Numbered from the stretch's first letter, positions 44,946-53,303 are shown. The stretch is 64,000 nt of DNA from Salinibacillus xinjiangensis (GCF_009649735.1 NZ_WJNH01000001.1:62001-126000), one strand, 5' to 3'. Notes: a model not told the origin generated them from the letters alone. Made by a program: numbers and translations.

Positions 44946-44995
44946 TTGACAAACAATTCCGTTAAATGTAAAATCAAAAATGTAATCGATTACAT
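44946..44995 (+). promoter_or_regulatory. Sigma-A promoter with palindromic operator for lacI
   Basis: TTGACA (44946-44951), 17 nt, TAAAAT (44969-44974), then the perfect palindrome ATGTAATCGATTACAT (44980-44995) over the expected start point. The palindrome also matches the full cre consensus, so CcpA or the local LacI protein (probably autoregulating) may bind. Confidence 0.75.
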
Positions 44996-45072
44996 CATAA
45001 GCTTTATTCCTTACATAAAGAATCGATTCAACTAGGTATTTCACAACCCAGCCCTTCTCACATTACATAAAA

Positions 45073-45140
45073 ACACTTTAACACTGTAAAGGATGTGGGG
45101 ACTGTCCCCCACCTTATTAACGCGGTAAATCATTAAAGCG
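45073..45140. repeat. REP-like palindromic element (copy c)
   Basis: Inverted orientation: CACTTTAACACTGTAAAG arm, core GTGGGGACTGTCCCCCAC, then TTATTAACGCGGTAAATC. It lies between the lacI promoter and lacI, inside the probable leader. Confidence 0.8.
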
Positions 45141-45158
45141 GAGAAAGAAGGAAACGTC

Positions 45159-46148
45159 ATGGCAAATATTCAGCAGGTAGCCCAGAAGGCTGGTGTTTCC
45201 GTTGCAACGGTTTCCAGAGTGTTGAACAATCATGCAACCGTTACACCAAAGACGAGACTAAAAGTAGAGCAAGCGATAAACGAATTGAATTATGAACCGA
45301 GTATGCTAGGGAGAAATTTACGCAACTCAGAAAGCCGTTTACTACTCGTGTTAATTCCGAGCATTTCCAACCCATTCTACACGGAAATTATAGATGGGAT
45401 TGAGGATACGGCGATTAAAAACAACTATAACATCCTACTCTGTGATACCGACTCCAACCCACAACGAGAAAACATTTACTTTAACCTTGTCAAGAACAAA
45501 CTAGCTGATGGCATTATTTCTATGGATCCCGCGGTAGATATGCAGAAATTAATTGACCTAGCTGAACATCATCCAATCATTCAGTGCAGTGAGTATGATG
45601 AAAATAGCTGCATTCCTTATGTAACAATTGATAACGAATTGGCAGCATACCATGCCGTCAAACATTTGATCAAGCTAGGGCATGAAAAGATAGCTTTAAT
45701 TAACTCGGATGAAAAGTTTTTGTACGCCAGACAACGCAGACAAGGCTATGAACGAGCATTAAGTGAATTCAACCTTCCGATTAACAAAGAGTGGATCTAC
45801 AATACCACACAACTCGAGTTTGAATTCGGGCAGCAAGCCATGAAAAAGCTCCTACAGTCAGATGAAAAGCCTTCTGCAGTATTTGCCGTTTCAGACACTT
45901 TAGCAATCGGTGCCTTAAAGGAAATCAACAGCCACGGTCTTCTCGTTCCAGATGATATCTCTGTCGTTGGCTTTGACAAAATAAGCTTTTCCAGCATGAC
46001 CAATCCAACTCTAACAACCGTGTCGCAGCCGATGTATAGAATGGGCTGTACAGCTGCGTCCATGTTAATCGACAGTATTCAAGGGAATAAAGTGGAAAGC
46101 ATCGTCTTAAATCACGAACTGGTTATACGCGAATCAACCATGGGATAG
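45159..46148 (+). CDS. LacI family transcriptional regulator
   Basis: 329 residues. LacI helix-turn-helix and hinge (NIQQVAQKAGVSVATVSRVL; then NELNYEPSMLGRNLR), then a periplasmic-binding-protein fold effector domain (RLLLVLIPSISNPFYTEI; GFDKISFSSMTNPTLTTV). It probably represses the flanking sugar genes through the ATGTAATCGATTACAT-type sites. ATG with AGAAGGAA upstream. Confidence 0.92.
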   Translation: MANIQQVAQKAGVSVATVSRVLNNHATVTPKTRLKVEQAINELNYEPSMLGRNLRNSESRLLLVLIPSISNPFYTEIIDGIEDTAIKNNYNILLCDTDSNPQRENIYFNLVKNKLADGIISMDPAVDMQKLIDLAEHHPIIQCSEYDENSCIPYVTIDNELAAYHAVKHLIKLGHEKIALINSDEKFLYARQRRQGYERALSEFNLPINKEWIYNTTQLEFEFGQQAMKKLLQSDEKPSAVFAVSDTLAIGALKEINSHGLLVPDDISVVGFDKISFSSMTNPTLTTVSQPMYRMGCTAASMLIDSIQGNKVESIVLNHELVIRESTMG

Positions 46149-46160
46149 CTCCTCCCTTCA

Positions 46161-46220
46161 GCACATTAACGCGGTGTCGCAATGAGGGTCTGTCCCCACA
46201 CGCTTTAAAGGGCTAAAGGG
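46161..46220. repeat. REP-like palindromic element (copy d, degenerate)
   Basis: CACATTAACGCGGT arm, core GAGGGTCTGTCCCCAC, then CGCTTTAAAGGGCTAAAG. It lies after the lacI stop. Confidence 0.65.
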
Positions 46221-46278
46221 TTTGGGGCTTGCAAACCGGCATTAAATGCGTTTAGTGTCGGTTAGTTAGCCTCAAAAA

Positions 46279-46292
46279 TGTAAACGATTTCT
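46279..46292 (+). promoter_or_regulatory. cre-like or LacI half-operator before the ABC transporter
   Basis: TGTAAACGATTTCT matches the cre consensus at 13 of 14 positions and also resembles the local LacI operator half. It lies 45 nt upstream of the binding-protein gene. Confidence 0.55.
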
Positions 46293-46336
46293 TGGAGGTT
46301 AATCGGAGTTCACTACTTTAAAGGGGGAATATTTTG

Positions 46337-47290
46337 ATGAAACGTTTGTTATCATTACTATTTGTCACGATTTTAGCAGTAGGTATTGTGGGTTGCTCCA
46401 GCGAAAGTGCTGGTAGTGACGATGAGGTTGTATTAGGTCTTGCATTACCATCAGCTACACACGGTTGGATGGGTGCGCTGATTCAAAATGCTGAGGATCA
46501 AGCTGAAGAACTAGTGGAAAGTGGAGCCATCGATAGCTATGAGTTCACGACAGCTGACAACCCAGCTGACCAAGCAAGTAATGTCGATGATTTAATTGCT
46601 CAAGGCGTAGATGCAATCGTTATGCTACCAATTGAATCTGAAGCACTATCTCCTGCAGGTCAAAAGATTGCTGACGAAGGAATTCCATTAGTCATCGTAG
46701 ACCGCGAGCTTACGAATGATGCAGCAACTGTTGTTGTAAAAGGAGATAATAAAGGAATCGGTATAAACGCTGGAAAATACTTCGTTGATCAATTAGGTGG
46801 GGAAGGAAAAGTTGTTGAGATTGCAGGTCCTTCCAACTCTGTAACAGCTCAAAGAAGTGAAGGATTCCGCGAATCAATTGAAGGTTCCGACATTGAAATC
46901 ATCGCATCGCAATCAGGGGAATTTTCAACAGAAACTTCTTTACAGGTAATGGAAAACATTTTAACTGCTCAACCCGAAATTGATGCCGTTTATACACAAG
47001 ATGATGGAATGGCTCTAGGTGTTGTGCAAGCCATTAAAGAAGCCAACCGTACTGATATTCAATTCGTTACAGGTGCGGCTGGTGCCAAAGAAGTTTATGA
47101 AAGCATTCAAGACGACGGTTTAATCAGTGCAACGTTCCTTTACTCTCCACTTATGGTCCGTGACGGGGTACAAATTGGTGCTGATTTAGCGAACGGCGAA
47201 GAGCCTGAAAGTGATGAGGTAATCATTGAAGCTACTCCAGTAACAAAAGAAAACGTTGAAGAGCACTATAATCCAGACTCTGTATTCTAG
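46337..47290 (+). CDS. Sugar ABC transporter substrate-binding lipoprotein (RbsB type)
   Basis: 317 residues. Lipoprotein signal with lipobox VGIVGC (Cys about 20), then a type I periplasmic-binding fold (LALPSATHGWMGALIQNAED; DNPADQASNVDDLIAQGVDAI). It captures a pentose, hexose or cyclitol outside the membrane. AGGGGG precedes an in-frame TTG-ATG; the ATG is preferred. A hairpin follows before the ATPase gene, which would allow higher expression of this component. Confidence 0.9.
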   Translation: MKRLLSLLFVTILAVGIVGCSSESAGSDDEVVLGLALPSATHGWMGALIQNAEDQAEELVESGAIDSYEFTTADNPADQASNVDDLIAQGVDAIVMLPIESEALSPAGQKIADEGIPLVIVDRELTNDAATVVVKGDNKGIGINAGKYFVDQLGGEGKVVEIAGPSNSVTAQRSEGFRESIEGSDIEIIASQSGEFSTETSLQVMENILTAQPEIDAVYTQDDGMALGVVQAIKEANRTDIQFVTGAAGAKEVYESIQDDGLISATFLYSPLMVRDGVQIGADLANGEEPESDEVIIEATPVTKENVEEHYNPDSVF

Positions 47291-47312
47291 GATATACTTG
47301 TAAACCAATAGT

Positions 47313-47348
47313 GAAATACGATAGATGGTAACGCATTTATCGTATTTC
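47313..47348 (+). terminator. Attenuating hairpin between binding protein and ATPase
   Basis: GAAATACGATA and TATCGTATTTC form a perfect 11-bp stem with a 14-nt loop and only a weak T run. Confidence 0.6.
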
Positions 47349-47399
47349 CTATTTTCATCAAGCTAGCAAAACCTACATATAACAAAGGGGGGAAAGGCG

Positions 47400-48914
47400 T
47401 TGGAACAAGAAACCATTTTAGAAATGAATGGAATTAAAAAATCGTTTAATCAGGTAGAGGTTCTACATGGGGTCGATTTTGCATTACATAAAGGTGAAAT
47501 TCACGCATTACTTGGGGAAAATGGGGCCGGAAAATCTACGCTCATGAATATCCTAGGTGGTGTGCATCAGCCTGATGATGGTCAAATCATTCTAAATGGA
47601 CAGACAATCAAAATGGAAAACCCCCGTATTTCTCAGAAACAAGGCATAAGTTTTATTCACCAGGAATTGAATGTCGTTACTGACCTCACTATCTATGAAA
47701 ATATGTTTCTAGGTTCAGAGCTCCGTAACAAATGGGGCATACTGGATGTCAAGGAAATGTGCCGTCAAACAGAGGAAATATTGTCGAAGTTAGGGGTCCA
47801 TATTAGCCCGAAAACGTACGTGCGAGACCTCGAAACTTCCTATAAACAGATGATTGAAATTGCAAGATCTCTTTTAAGAGATTCCAAGGTCATTATCATG
47901 GATGAACCGACCACCTCGTTAACGGACAATGAAGTGGATCGACTTTTTGAACTAATGCGCTCGTTAAAGTCTTCAGGTGTTTCCATTATTTATATTTCTC
48001 ATAAACTCAAGGAAATTCAAGCTGTATGCGACCGCTACACCGTTTTACGCGATGGCCATTTTGTTGGCAATGGTTGGATGAAGGACACAGACCTTGGTCA
48101 AATTACACAGCTAATGGTAGGAAAGTCCGTCTCAACTGAAGCGTTCCATCACGAGAATAAAGCTGGAGACCCTGTATTAACCGTTAAGCAGCTGACAAGT
48201 GAAAGTCTTTTTCAAAATATCAACTTTGAAGTAGCTAAGGGTGAGGTTGTTGGCTTTACAGGCCTTGCTGGTGATGGTCGGACTGAGCTCTTTGAAAGTA
48301 TTTTTGGATTTCGAAAAAAATATGATGGCGTCATTGAGGTAAATGGACGTCCCGTTAAAATAAATCACCCTAAAAAAGCTGTTCAAGCTGGGATTGGATT
48401 GGTACCAAAAAACCGGAAAGAAAATGCGATTATTAAGGATTTAAATGTAATTGAAAACATGAGCTTATCCTCCATGGGACACTTTGAAAAAAATGGACTT
48501 ATCCATGCAAAACATGAACAGAAGACCTTTTACGACTACAAGAATCAATTAAACATAAAAGTGCACGACCCAAAAGTAACGATTGATTCTCTCAGTGGTG
48601 GTAACCAACAAAAGGTTGTCATTGCAAAGTGGCTCGAGGTCAACGCTGATATTATTATTTTTGATAATCCGACTCAAGGAATTGATGTTGGAGCGAAAAA
48701 TGAAATCTATCAACACATTATGAATCTAGCAGACCAAGGGAAAGCCATTATTGTTTTATCCTCTGAAGCCCCTGAGGTGTTACGTATTTGCGACCGCATC
48801 AACATTATGTTCCAAGGGGAAATTACAGGCCGTTTTAATCGAGAGGATGTAACAGAAGAATTGATTATGGAATATGCAACCGGTGCCAAAAAGGAGGCGG
48901 AGAACGTTGGCTAA
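47400..48914 (+). CDS. Sugar ABC transporter ATPase, two-domain (RbsA type)
   Basis: 504 residues with two fused nucleotide-binding domains. First: GENGAGKST (about 39-47), IIMDEPTTSLT. Second has the usual degenerate Walker A (GLAGDGRTE) but a normal signature LSGGNQQK and VIIFDNPTQGIDVG-type Walker B. This asymmetry is standard for ribose/galactose-type transporters. TTG start with AAAGGGGGG upstream. Confidence 0.92.
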   Translation: MEQETILEMNGIKKSFNQVEVLHGVDFALHKGEIHALLGENGAGKSTLMNILGGVHQPDDGQIILNGQTIKMENPRISQKQGISFIHQELNVVTDLTIYENMFLGSELRNKWGILDVKEMCRQTEEILSKLGVHISPKTYVRDLETSYKQMIEIARSLLRDSKVIIMDEPTTSLTDNEVDRLFELMRSLKSSGVSIIYISHKLKEIQAVCDRYTVLRDGHFVGNGWMKDTDLGQITQLMVGKSVSTEAFHHENKAGDPVLTVKQLTSESLFQNINFEVAKGEVVGFTGLAGDGRTELFESIFGFRKKYDGVIEVNGRPVKINHPKKAVQAGIGLVPKNRKENAIIKDLNVIENMSLSSMGHFEKNGLIHAKHEQKTFYDYKNQLNIKVHDPKVTIDSLSGGNQQKVVIAKWLEVNADIIIFDNPTQGIDVGAKNEIYQHIMNLADQGKAIIVLSSEAPEVLRICDRINIMFQGEITGRFNREDVTEELIMEYATGAKKEAENVG

Positions 48915-49878
48915 TATAAAAACTAATGATAATCAAACTACAACAAATAGAGGACTTAATTTTTCTTGGCTTTGGAGTGAATATAGTGTCGTCATTGCGT
49001 TCATCATCATATTTATCGTCGCAGCCTTCATGAATGACCGGTTCCTTTATCTTCAAAACCAACTGAACATTTTAATGCAAGTATCCACGATTGGTATCAT
49101 CGCATTGGGAATGACAGTCGTCATGCTATCTGGCGGGATTGACTTGTCTGTCGGTTCTGTGTTGGCGATGGCTGGTGTGTTTTCTGTTTTAGCGTTAAAC
49201 GCATCTGAAAGTATTTTTGTCGGAGTGCTGACTGCTCTAGCCGTTGGGGCGATGGCTGGCCTTTTAAACGGAATATTAGTATCCAAGGGACGAATCGCTT
49301 CCTTTATTGCTACGCTCGGAATGATGGCTGGTGCCCGATCAATCGCGTTGTATGTATCTGATGGCGGTAGTAAATCAGCAGAAGTCGATGGATTTATGAA
49401 TATTTCCAATAGCTCACTTGGAATGGTTGATACGCCGATTATTGTCTTTTTAGGTTTAACTATTTTGATATACATTTTGATGCAGAAAACTCGTTTTGGC
49501 CGTTATGTTTATGCTTTGGGAAGCAATGAAAAAGCTGCTCTTTTATCAGCCATTCGCGTTGATCGGATCAAGATTGGCGTCTATACATTATGCGGATTCT
49601 TAGTCGGAATTGCCGCTTTAATTGAAACATCTCGCTTAAATTCCATTTCATCTTCAAGCTCTGGAAACCTTTATGAGCTTGATGCCATTGCTGCTGTTAT
49701 CATCGGTGGTACAAGAATGACAGGCGGAAAAGGAAAAGTAATTGGGACATTATTCGGGGTTCTATTATTAGGGGTCTTAAACAATATGATGAACCTATTG
49801 AATATCTCCCCCCACCTGCAAGGTCTTGTCAAAGGGTTAATTATTATCGTTGCAGTACTTTTCCAAAAAAGAGACTAA
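48907..49878 (+). CDS. Sugar ABC transporter permease (RbsC type)
   Basis: 323 residues, about nine to ten membrane segments, with family motifs GMTVVMLSGGIDLSVGSVLA and GGTRMTGGKGKVIGT. The TTG start (AAGGAGG upstream) overlaps the ATPase stop by 8 nt, so translation is coupled. Confidence 0.92.
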   Translation: MANIKTNDNQTTTNRGLNFSWLWSEYSVVIAFIIIFIVAAFMNDRFLYLQNQLNILMQVSTIGIIALGMTVVMLSGGIDLSVGSVLAMAGVFSVLALNASESIFVGVLTALAVGAMAGLLNGILVSKGRIASFIATLGMMAGARSIALYVSDGGSKSAEVDGFMNISNSSLGMVDTPIIVFLGLTILIYILMQKTRFGRYVYALGSNEKAALLSAIRVDRIKIGVYTLCGFLVGIAALIETSRLNSISSSSSGNLYELDAIAAVIIGGTRMTGGKGKVIGTLFGVLLLGVLNNMMNLLNISPHLQGLVKGLIIIVAVLFQKRD

Positions 49879-49890
49879 GGAGGACTTCTC

Positions 49891-50901
49891 ATGGAAACGA
49901 TCAAAGTTGGCATTATCGGGTGTGGCTCAATTACAAGATTTCGACATGCACCTGAATATTATGCAAACCCATATGTGGAAGAAATAGTGTTTTATGACCG
50001 GAACCTCGAAAGGTCACAGGCACTGGCAAAAGAATTCAATGGTTGTGTTGCGGAGACAGTTGATGAGCTATTGAAAGATCCATCAATTGTGGCAATCAGT
50101 GATTGTTCATCCAATGAAACGCACCACATCATTACATCTAAAGCATTACTAAGCGGCAAACACGTTCTGTGTGAAAAGCCTCTTGCTGTCAGTGTGGAAA
50201 AGGCTGAGCGAATGGTTGAGGCACAGCGTAAGTCAGGGAAAAAATTAATGGTCGACCATAATCAGCGTTTTACGAAGGCCCATCAAAAAGCACGGGAGCT
50301 GATTGCTTCCAAGGAGCTTGGCGAGGTCTTAACATTTAAAACCTCCTTTGGCCACCAAGGACCTGAACATTGGGGCGTGAATAAATCGAATTCTACTTGG
50401 TTTTTCAAAAAAGAACGCTCTCACTCCGGTGTTGCCGGGGATTTGGGGATCCACAAAATCGATTTAATCCATTATTTATTAGATGACGAGGTTGTCGATG
50501 CCCATGCATTTACCGGTGCACTTGATAAAGTTGATGAAAACGGGGAACCGATTGAGGTATGTGATAACGTGGTCAGCGCCTTACGTACGAAAAAAGGCCG
50601 GATTGGAACGGCATCATTCTCCTGGACCTACTATGGCGAAGAAGACAATTCGACCACCATCTATTGTCAAAAAGGAATCATTAAAATCTATCATCACCCT
50701 GAAGATCAGTTAATTGTAGAAACGAAGGATGGCGAGGTTGTGAGATATCAACTTGAGCCGATCCAAACGAATGACAACCAAACCTCAACAGGAGTCATTG
50801 ACGCCTTTGTTGAATCTATCATCCAAGACAAAGAACCACTCGTCAGCGGAGCCGACGCCTTAAGCTCCCTACGAGTGATCGAAAAAATACTAGGTGAATG
50901 A
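49891..50901 (+). CDS. Gfo/Idh/MocA family oxidoreductase
   Basis: 336 residues. N-terminal NAD(P) fold (VGIIGCGSITRFRHAPEY), the catalytic CEKPLAV motif (Lys) and a C-terminal substrate domain (GDLGIHKIDLIHYLL supplies the Asp/His). These enzymes oxidise or reduce sugars, inositols and derivatives. Last gene of the transporter operon, AAGGAGG 8 nt upstream. With the TIM-barrel isomerase it suggests a scyllo-inositol- or rare-sugar-like substrate, which is only inference. Confidence 0.88.
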   Translation: METIKVGIIGCGSITRFRHAPEYYANPYVEEIVFYDRNLERSQALAKEFNGCVAETVDELLKDPSIVAISDCSSNETHHIITSKALLSGKHVLCEKPLAVSVEKAERMVEAQRKSGKKLMVDHNQRFTKAHQKARELIASKELGEVLTFKTSFGHQGPEHWGVNKSNSTWFFKKERSHSGVAGDLGIHKIDLIHYLLDDEVVDAHAFTGALDKVDENGEPIEVCDNVVSALRTKKGRIGTASFSWTYYGEEDNSTTIYCQKGIIKIYHHPEDQLIVETKDGEVVRYQLEPIQTNDNQTSTGVIDAFVESIIQDKEPLVSGADALSSLRVIEKILGE

Positions 50902-50906
50902 TTGGG

Positions 50907-50943
50907 AAGAGCCAGCACATTTGGGGAGTGCTGGCTCTTTATC
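50907..50943 (+). terminator. Terminator of the sugar operon
   Basis: AAGAGCCAGCAC (50907-50918) and GTGCTGGCTCTT (50928-50939), 12-bp perfect stem, followed by TATCATTTT. Confidence 0.85.
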
Positions 50944-51033
50944 ATTTTAAAGCATCGGGGGACAGACCCCCGCTCTGGTAAAGCGTTAATGCGGTGAGGG
51001 ACTGTCCCCCGCTCTAGTAAAGCGTTAAAGTGC
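50944..51033. repeat. Tandem pair of REP-like elements (copies e1 and e2)
   Basis: Core 1 CGGGGGACAGACCCCCG and core 2 GAGGGACTGTCCCCCG, each followed by GCTCTnnTAAAGCGTTAA. Same orientation, about 40 nt apart, joined by ATGCGGT. Such doublets resemble BIME-type clusters. Confidence 0.85.
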
Positions 51034-51042
51034 TAAGCCGCA

Positions 51043-51080
51043 ACAAAACCCCGCCCACACTATTTGGGCAGGGGTTTTGT
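51043..51080 (-). terminator. Terminator of msmX
   Basis: ACAAAACCCCGCCCA with TGGGCAGGGGTTTTGT; T run on the minus strand. Confidence 0.85.
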
Positions 51081-51097
51081 ATAAGGAAGCTATCAAA

Positions 51098-52201
51098 TTA
51101 ACGAATACGCTCTTCCGTTTCTTTATCAAAGAAATGCGCTTTGTTCATATCAAAGGCTACATCAATTTGATCTCCACCATTAACGTCCGTTCGGGAGTCA
51201 ATACGTGCAACAAAGTCTTGACCTTCTACTTTTGAATAAATGATGGTCTCAGAACCCATTAACTCTGCTACATCAATTGATGCTGTTAACTTGGTTTCTG
51301 GCGTAGATTCGATAAATACGGGTTCATCATGAATATCCTCAGGACGAATTCCTAACACGATTTCCTTACCTAAATAATTTTGCTCTTTAAGCTGCTTCAA
51401 TTTTCCTTCAGGCACCTTCACTTGAACCTCTTCTCCAATTTTCACATGACCATCCTCAGTCAATGTACCATTGATGAAGTTCATGGCTGGTGAACCAATA
51501 AATCCACCGACAAAAATATTGTTTGGCACATCGTAGACTTCTTTAGGTGTACCAACCTGCTGGATCACACCATCCTTCATGACAACCAATCTTGTCGCCA
51601 TTGTCATCGCTTCTGTTTGGTCATGGGTAACGTAAATGGTAGTTGTCTGTAAGCGTTGGTGCAGCTTTTGAATTTCCGCACGCATTTGTACACGTAATTT
51701 CGCATCAAGGTTGGATAAAGGCTCATCCATTAAGAATACCTTCGCATCACGAACAATCGCACGACCAAGTGCAACACGCTGACGCTGACCGCCGGAAAGA
51801 GCTTTCGGCTTACGCTTTAAATAGTCCTCTAATCCAAGAATTTTCGCCGCTTCATTAACACGACGTTCAATTTCCTTTTTATCAAACTTACGAAGCTTTA
51901 GACCGAACGCCATGTTATCGTATACATTCATATGCGGGTAAAGGGCATAGTTTTGGAATACCATCGCAATATCACGGTCTTTAGGAGTTACATCATTCAT
52001 ACGTTTTTCATCAATGATGAGATCCCCATCAGAAATCTCTTCCAAACCAGCAATCATCCGTAGAGTTGTTGATTTACCGCAACCAGACGGTCCAACAAAC
52101 ACGATAAACTCTTTATCTTTAATATCTAAATTAAAATCCTTAACAGCGGTTACATTTCCATCATAAACCTTATATACATGATCTAATTTTACATCAGCCA
52201 T
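51098..52201 (-). CDS. msmX: Multi-sugar ABC transporter ATPase MsmX/UgpC type
   Basis: 367 residues (B. subtilis MsmX 365). ATPase domain with GPSGCGKST (about 38-46), LSGGQRQR and MDEPLSNLDA, then an OB/TOBE regulatory domain (about 240-365: EIVLGIRPEDIHDEP). A shared ATPase that energises several carbohydrate importers lacking their own; no importer genes lie beside it. A cre-like site lies upstream. Next but one is yxkF, as in B. subtilis. Confidence 0.92.
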   Translation of the reverse strand: MADVKLDHVYKVYDGNVTAVKDFNLDIKDKEFIVFVGPSGCGKSTTLRMIAGLEEISDGDLIIDEKRMNDVTPKDRDIAMVFQNYALYPHMNVYDNMAFGLKLRKFDKKEIERRVNEAAKILGLEDYLKRKPKALSGGQRQRVALGRAIVRDAKVFLMDEPLSNLDAKLRVQMRAEIQKLHQRLQTTTIYVTHDQTEAMTMATRLVVMKDGVIQQVGTPKEVYDVPNNIFVGGFIGSPAMNFINGTLTEDGHVKIGEEVQVKVPEGKLKQLKEQNYLGKEIVLGIRPEDIHDEPVFIESTPETKLTASIDVAELMGSETIIYSKVEGQDFVARIDSRTDVNGGDQIDVAFDMNKAHFFDKETEERIR

Positions 52202-52220
52202 TTTGAGTTCCCCCTTAAAA

Positions 52221-52234
52221 TGTAAGCGTTTTAC
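52221..52234 (-). promoter_or_regulatory. Weak cre-like site upstream of msmX
   Basis: TGTAAGCGTTTTAC matches 12 of 14 cre positions, 20 nt before the start codon. Confidence 0.4.
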
Positions 52235-52311
52235 TTTCTATCTATTAGTCTACCGAAACTGTAGTAAAAAAGGAATAGACAACCTGCACAAAAATATTAG
52301 CACCATTTGTG

Positions 52312-52369
52312 CACTTTACCCCTTTAAAGGAACGGGGGTCTGTCCCCCGCTCTGATAAAGCGTTAAAGG
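52312..52369. repeat. REP-like palindromic element (copy f)
   Basis: CACTTTACCCCTTTAAAGG arm, core CGGGGGTCTGTCCCCCG, then CTCTGATAAAGCGTTAAAGG. It lies between msmX and sda, which diverge. Confidence 0.85.
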
Positions 52370-52584
52370 ATGATAGGCATATGTATCTATTTAAGCGGTA
52401 GGGGATGACGAGCTTTTTTAAAATAATGTCGAAATAAATCAATTTAAATGGTATAATAGAACTGATTAATTAACAAATTATTCCTCAATAGTATTTCGCG
52501 GGCCTTGGTTAGCAACGAAACTGAAGGTCACACCAAGAACTACTTGATGATGTAGTTAAATAGATAGAGTGAGGGGTGTTGATT

Positions 52585-52827
52585 GTGGGTTTTCGAAACC
52601 TATCAGACGAACTGCTTATCCAATCCTTTCAAAAAGCAAAAGAACTAGAGTTAGATGAAGAATTTATCAAACTATTAAAAGAAGAAATTGATTTTCGAGG
52701 TATTAGCAAACAATCGATCATCAACGTTATAGATTCCACCATTATGACAAACCACCACCTCCACAACAAAGTACTAAGCCGTCTTACCGAAAAACCACTC
52801 AATAAGAAAACTAATGAAATCCCATGA
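52585..52827 (+). CDS. sda: Sporulation histidine kinase inhibitor Sda, extended form
   Basis: 80 residues from a GTG 8 nt after GAGGGG. Residues 2-40 (RNLSDELLIQSFQKAKELEL, then EEFIKLLKEEIDFRG) match the Sda helical hairpin, which binds the DHp domain of KinA/KinB and blocks the sporulation phosphorelay upon DNA-replication stress. B. subtilis Sda has 46-52 residues; about 35 polar residues are added here. No DnaA box was seen upstream. A leader hairpin CTTGGT/ACCAAG (52504-52537) precedes it. Confidence 0.82.
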   Translation: MGFRNLSDELLIQSFQKAKELELDEEFIKLLKEEIDFRGISKQSIINVIDSTIMTNHHLHNKVLSRLTEKPLNKKTNEIP

Positions 52828-52837
52828 AAAGAACATA

Positions 52838-52888
52838 TAAAAATCCCTTTTCTTCAACCAAAATTTATTGAAGAAAAGGGATTTATTC
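52838..52888. terminator. Bidirectional terminator between sda and the micro-ORFs
   Basis: A perfect 17-bp stem (52841-52857 with 52868-52884). T run on the minus strand (GGGATTTTTATA); the plus side continues ATTCATTT. It serves sda and would end a minus-strand transcript of the micro-ORF cluster. Confidence 0.88.
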
Positions 52889-52912
52889 ATTTGCTAAATT
52901 TTTATCTACCAT
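52883..52912 (-). CDS. Possible micro-ORF 4 (9 codons)
   Basis: MVDKNLANE, or MWSMVDKNLANE from an in-frame TTG, below a GGAGG (52925-52929) that is awkwardly spaced for either start. Its stop lies in the terminator stem. Weak on its own; listed because it continues a series. Confidence 0.25.
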   Translation of the reverse strand: MVDKNLANE

Positions 52913-52937
52913 TGACCACAACGACCTCCATCCTACT

Positions 52938-52991
52938 TCACCCGCTACTTGCTACTTCATAAGCCAGGCTAAATTCACTTATTAATAACAT
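52938..52991 (-). CDS. Micro-ORF 3 (17 codons)
   Basis: MLLISEFSLAYEVASSG, mildly hydrophobic, with an excellent GAGGTGAT 5 nt before ATG. Third in the minus-strand micro-ORF series. No family recognised. Confidence 0.5.
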   Translation of the reverse strand: MLLISEFSLAYEVASSG

Positions 52992-53018
52992 TATTATCAC
53001 CTCTTTTTAAATTAAGAG

Positions 53019-53066
53019 TTACACACGGCGAGTTTCAACTAATTTTTCCATTTCGTAAATATTCAT
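53019..53066 (-). CDS. Micro-ORF 2 (15 codons), paralogue of micro-ORF 1
   Basis: MNIYEMEKLVETRRV, with AGGAGG (53077-53082) 10 nt before ATG. Shares MNIYEME and a basic end with micro-ORF 1. Nearly identical start codons in two neighbouring frames argue for selection on the peptide. Confidence 0.6.
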   Translation of the reverse strand: MNIYEMEKLVETRRV

Positions 53067-53110
53067 CTCTGATCGGCCTCCTCTCTTTTTTCTTAACAAA
53101 TACCTTCACC

Positions 53111-53161
53111 TTACTTAACACGCTTATCTTTTATCATTTGTTCCATTTCGTAAATGTTCAT
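53111..53161 (-). CDS. Micro-ORF 1 (16 codons)
   Basis: MNIYEMEQMIKDKRVK, an amphipathic charged peptide with GAGGTGAG 6 nt before ATG. First in the series; a plausible promoter lies just upstream. Too short for the usual gene finders and not recognised. Confidence 0.6.
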   Translation of the reverse strand: MNIYEMEQMIKDKRVK

Positions 53162-53192
53162 GTATTCTCACCTCTTTTTCTTTGTTGACTTA

Positions 53193-53221
53193 AGTATATC
53201 CACTTCCACCAACTTTCTTAA
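53193..53221 (-). promoter_or_regulatory. Candidate sigma-A promoter for the micro-ORF cluster
   Basis: Minus strand TTAAGA (53216-53221), 17 nt, TATACT (53193-53198). The start codon of micro-ORF 1 is about 25 nt beyond the expected +1. Confidence 0.5.
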
Positions 53222-53303
53222 CGGCAACGAGCACGAACTTTCTTCGGTCTAAAGGCTGAAATTCATTTCAGACCGTTAAAAGCCTAGACATCAATTTAGG
53301 CAT

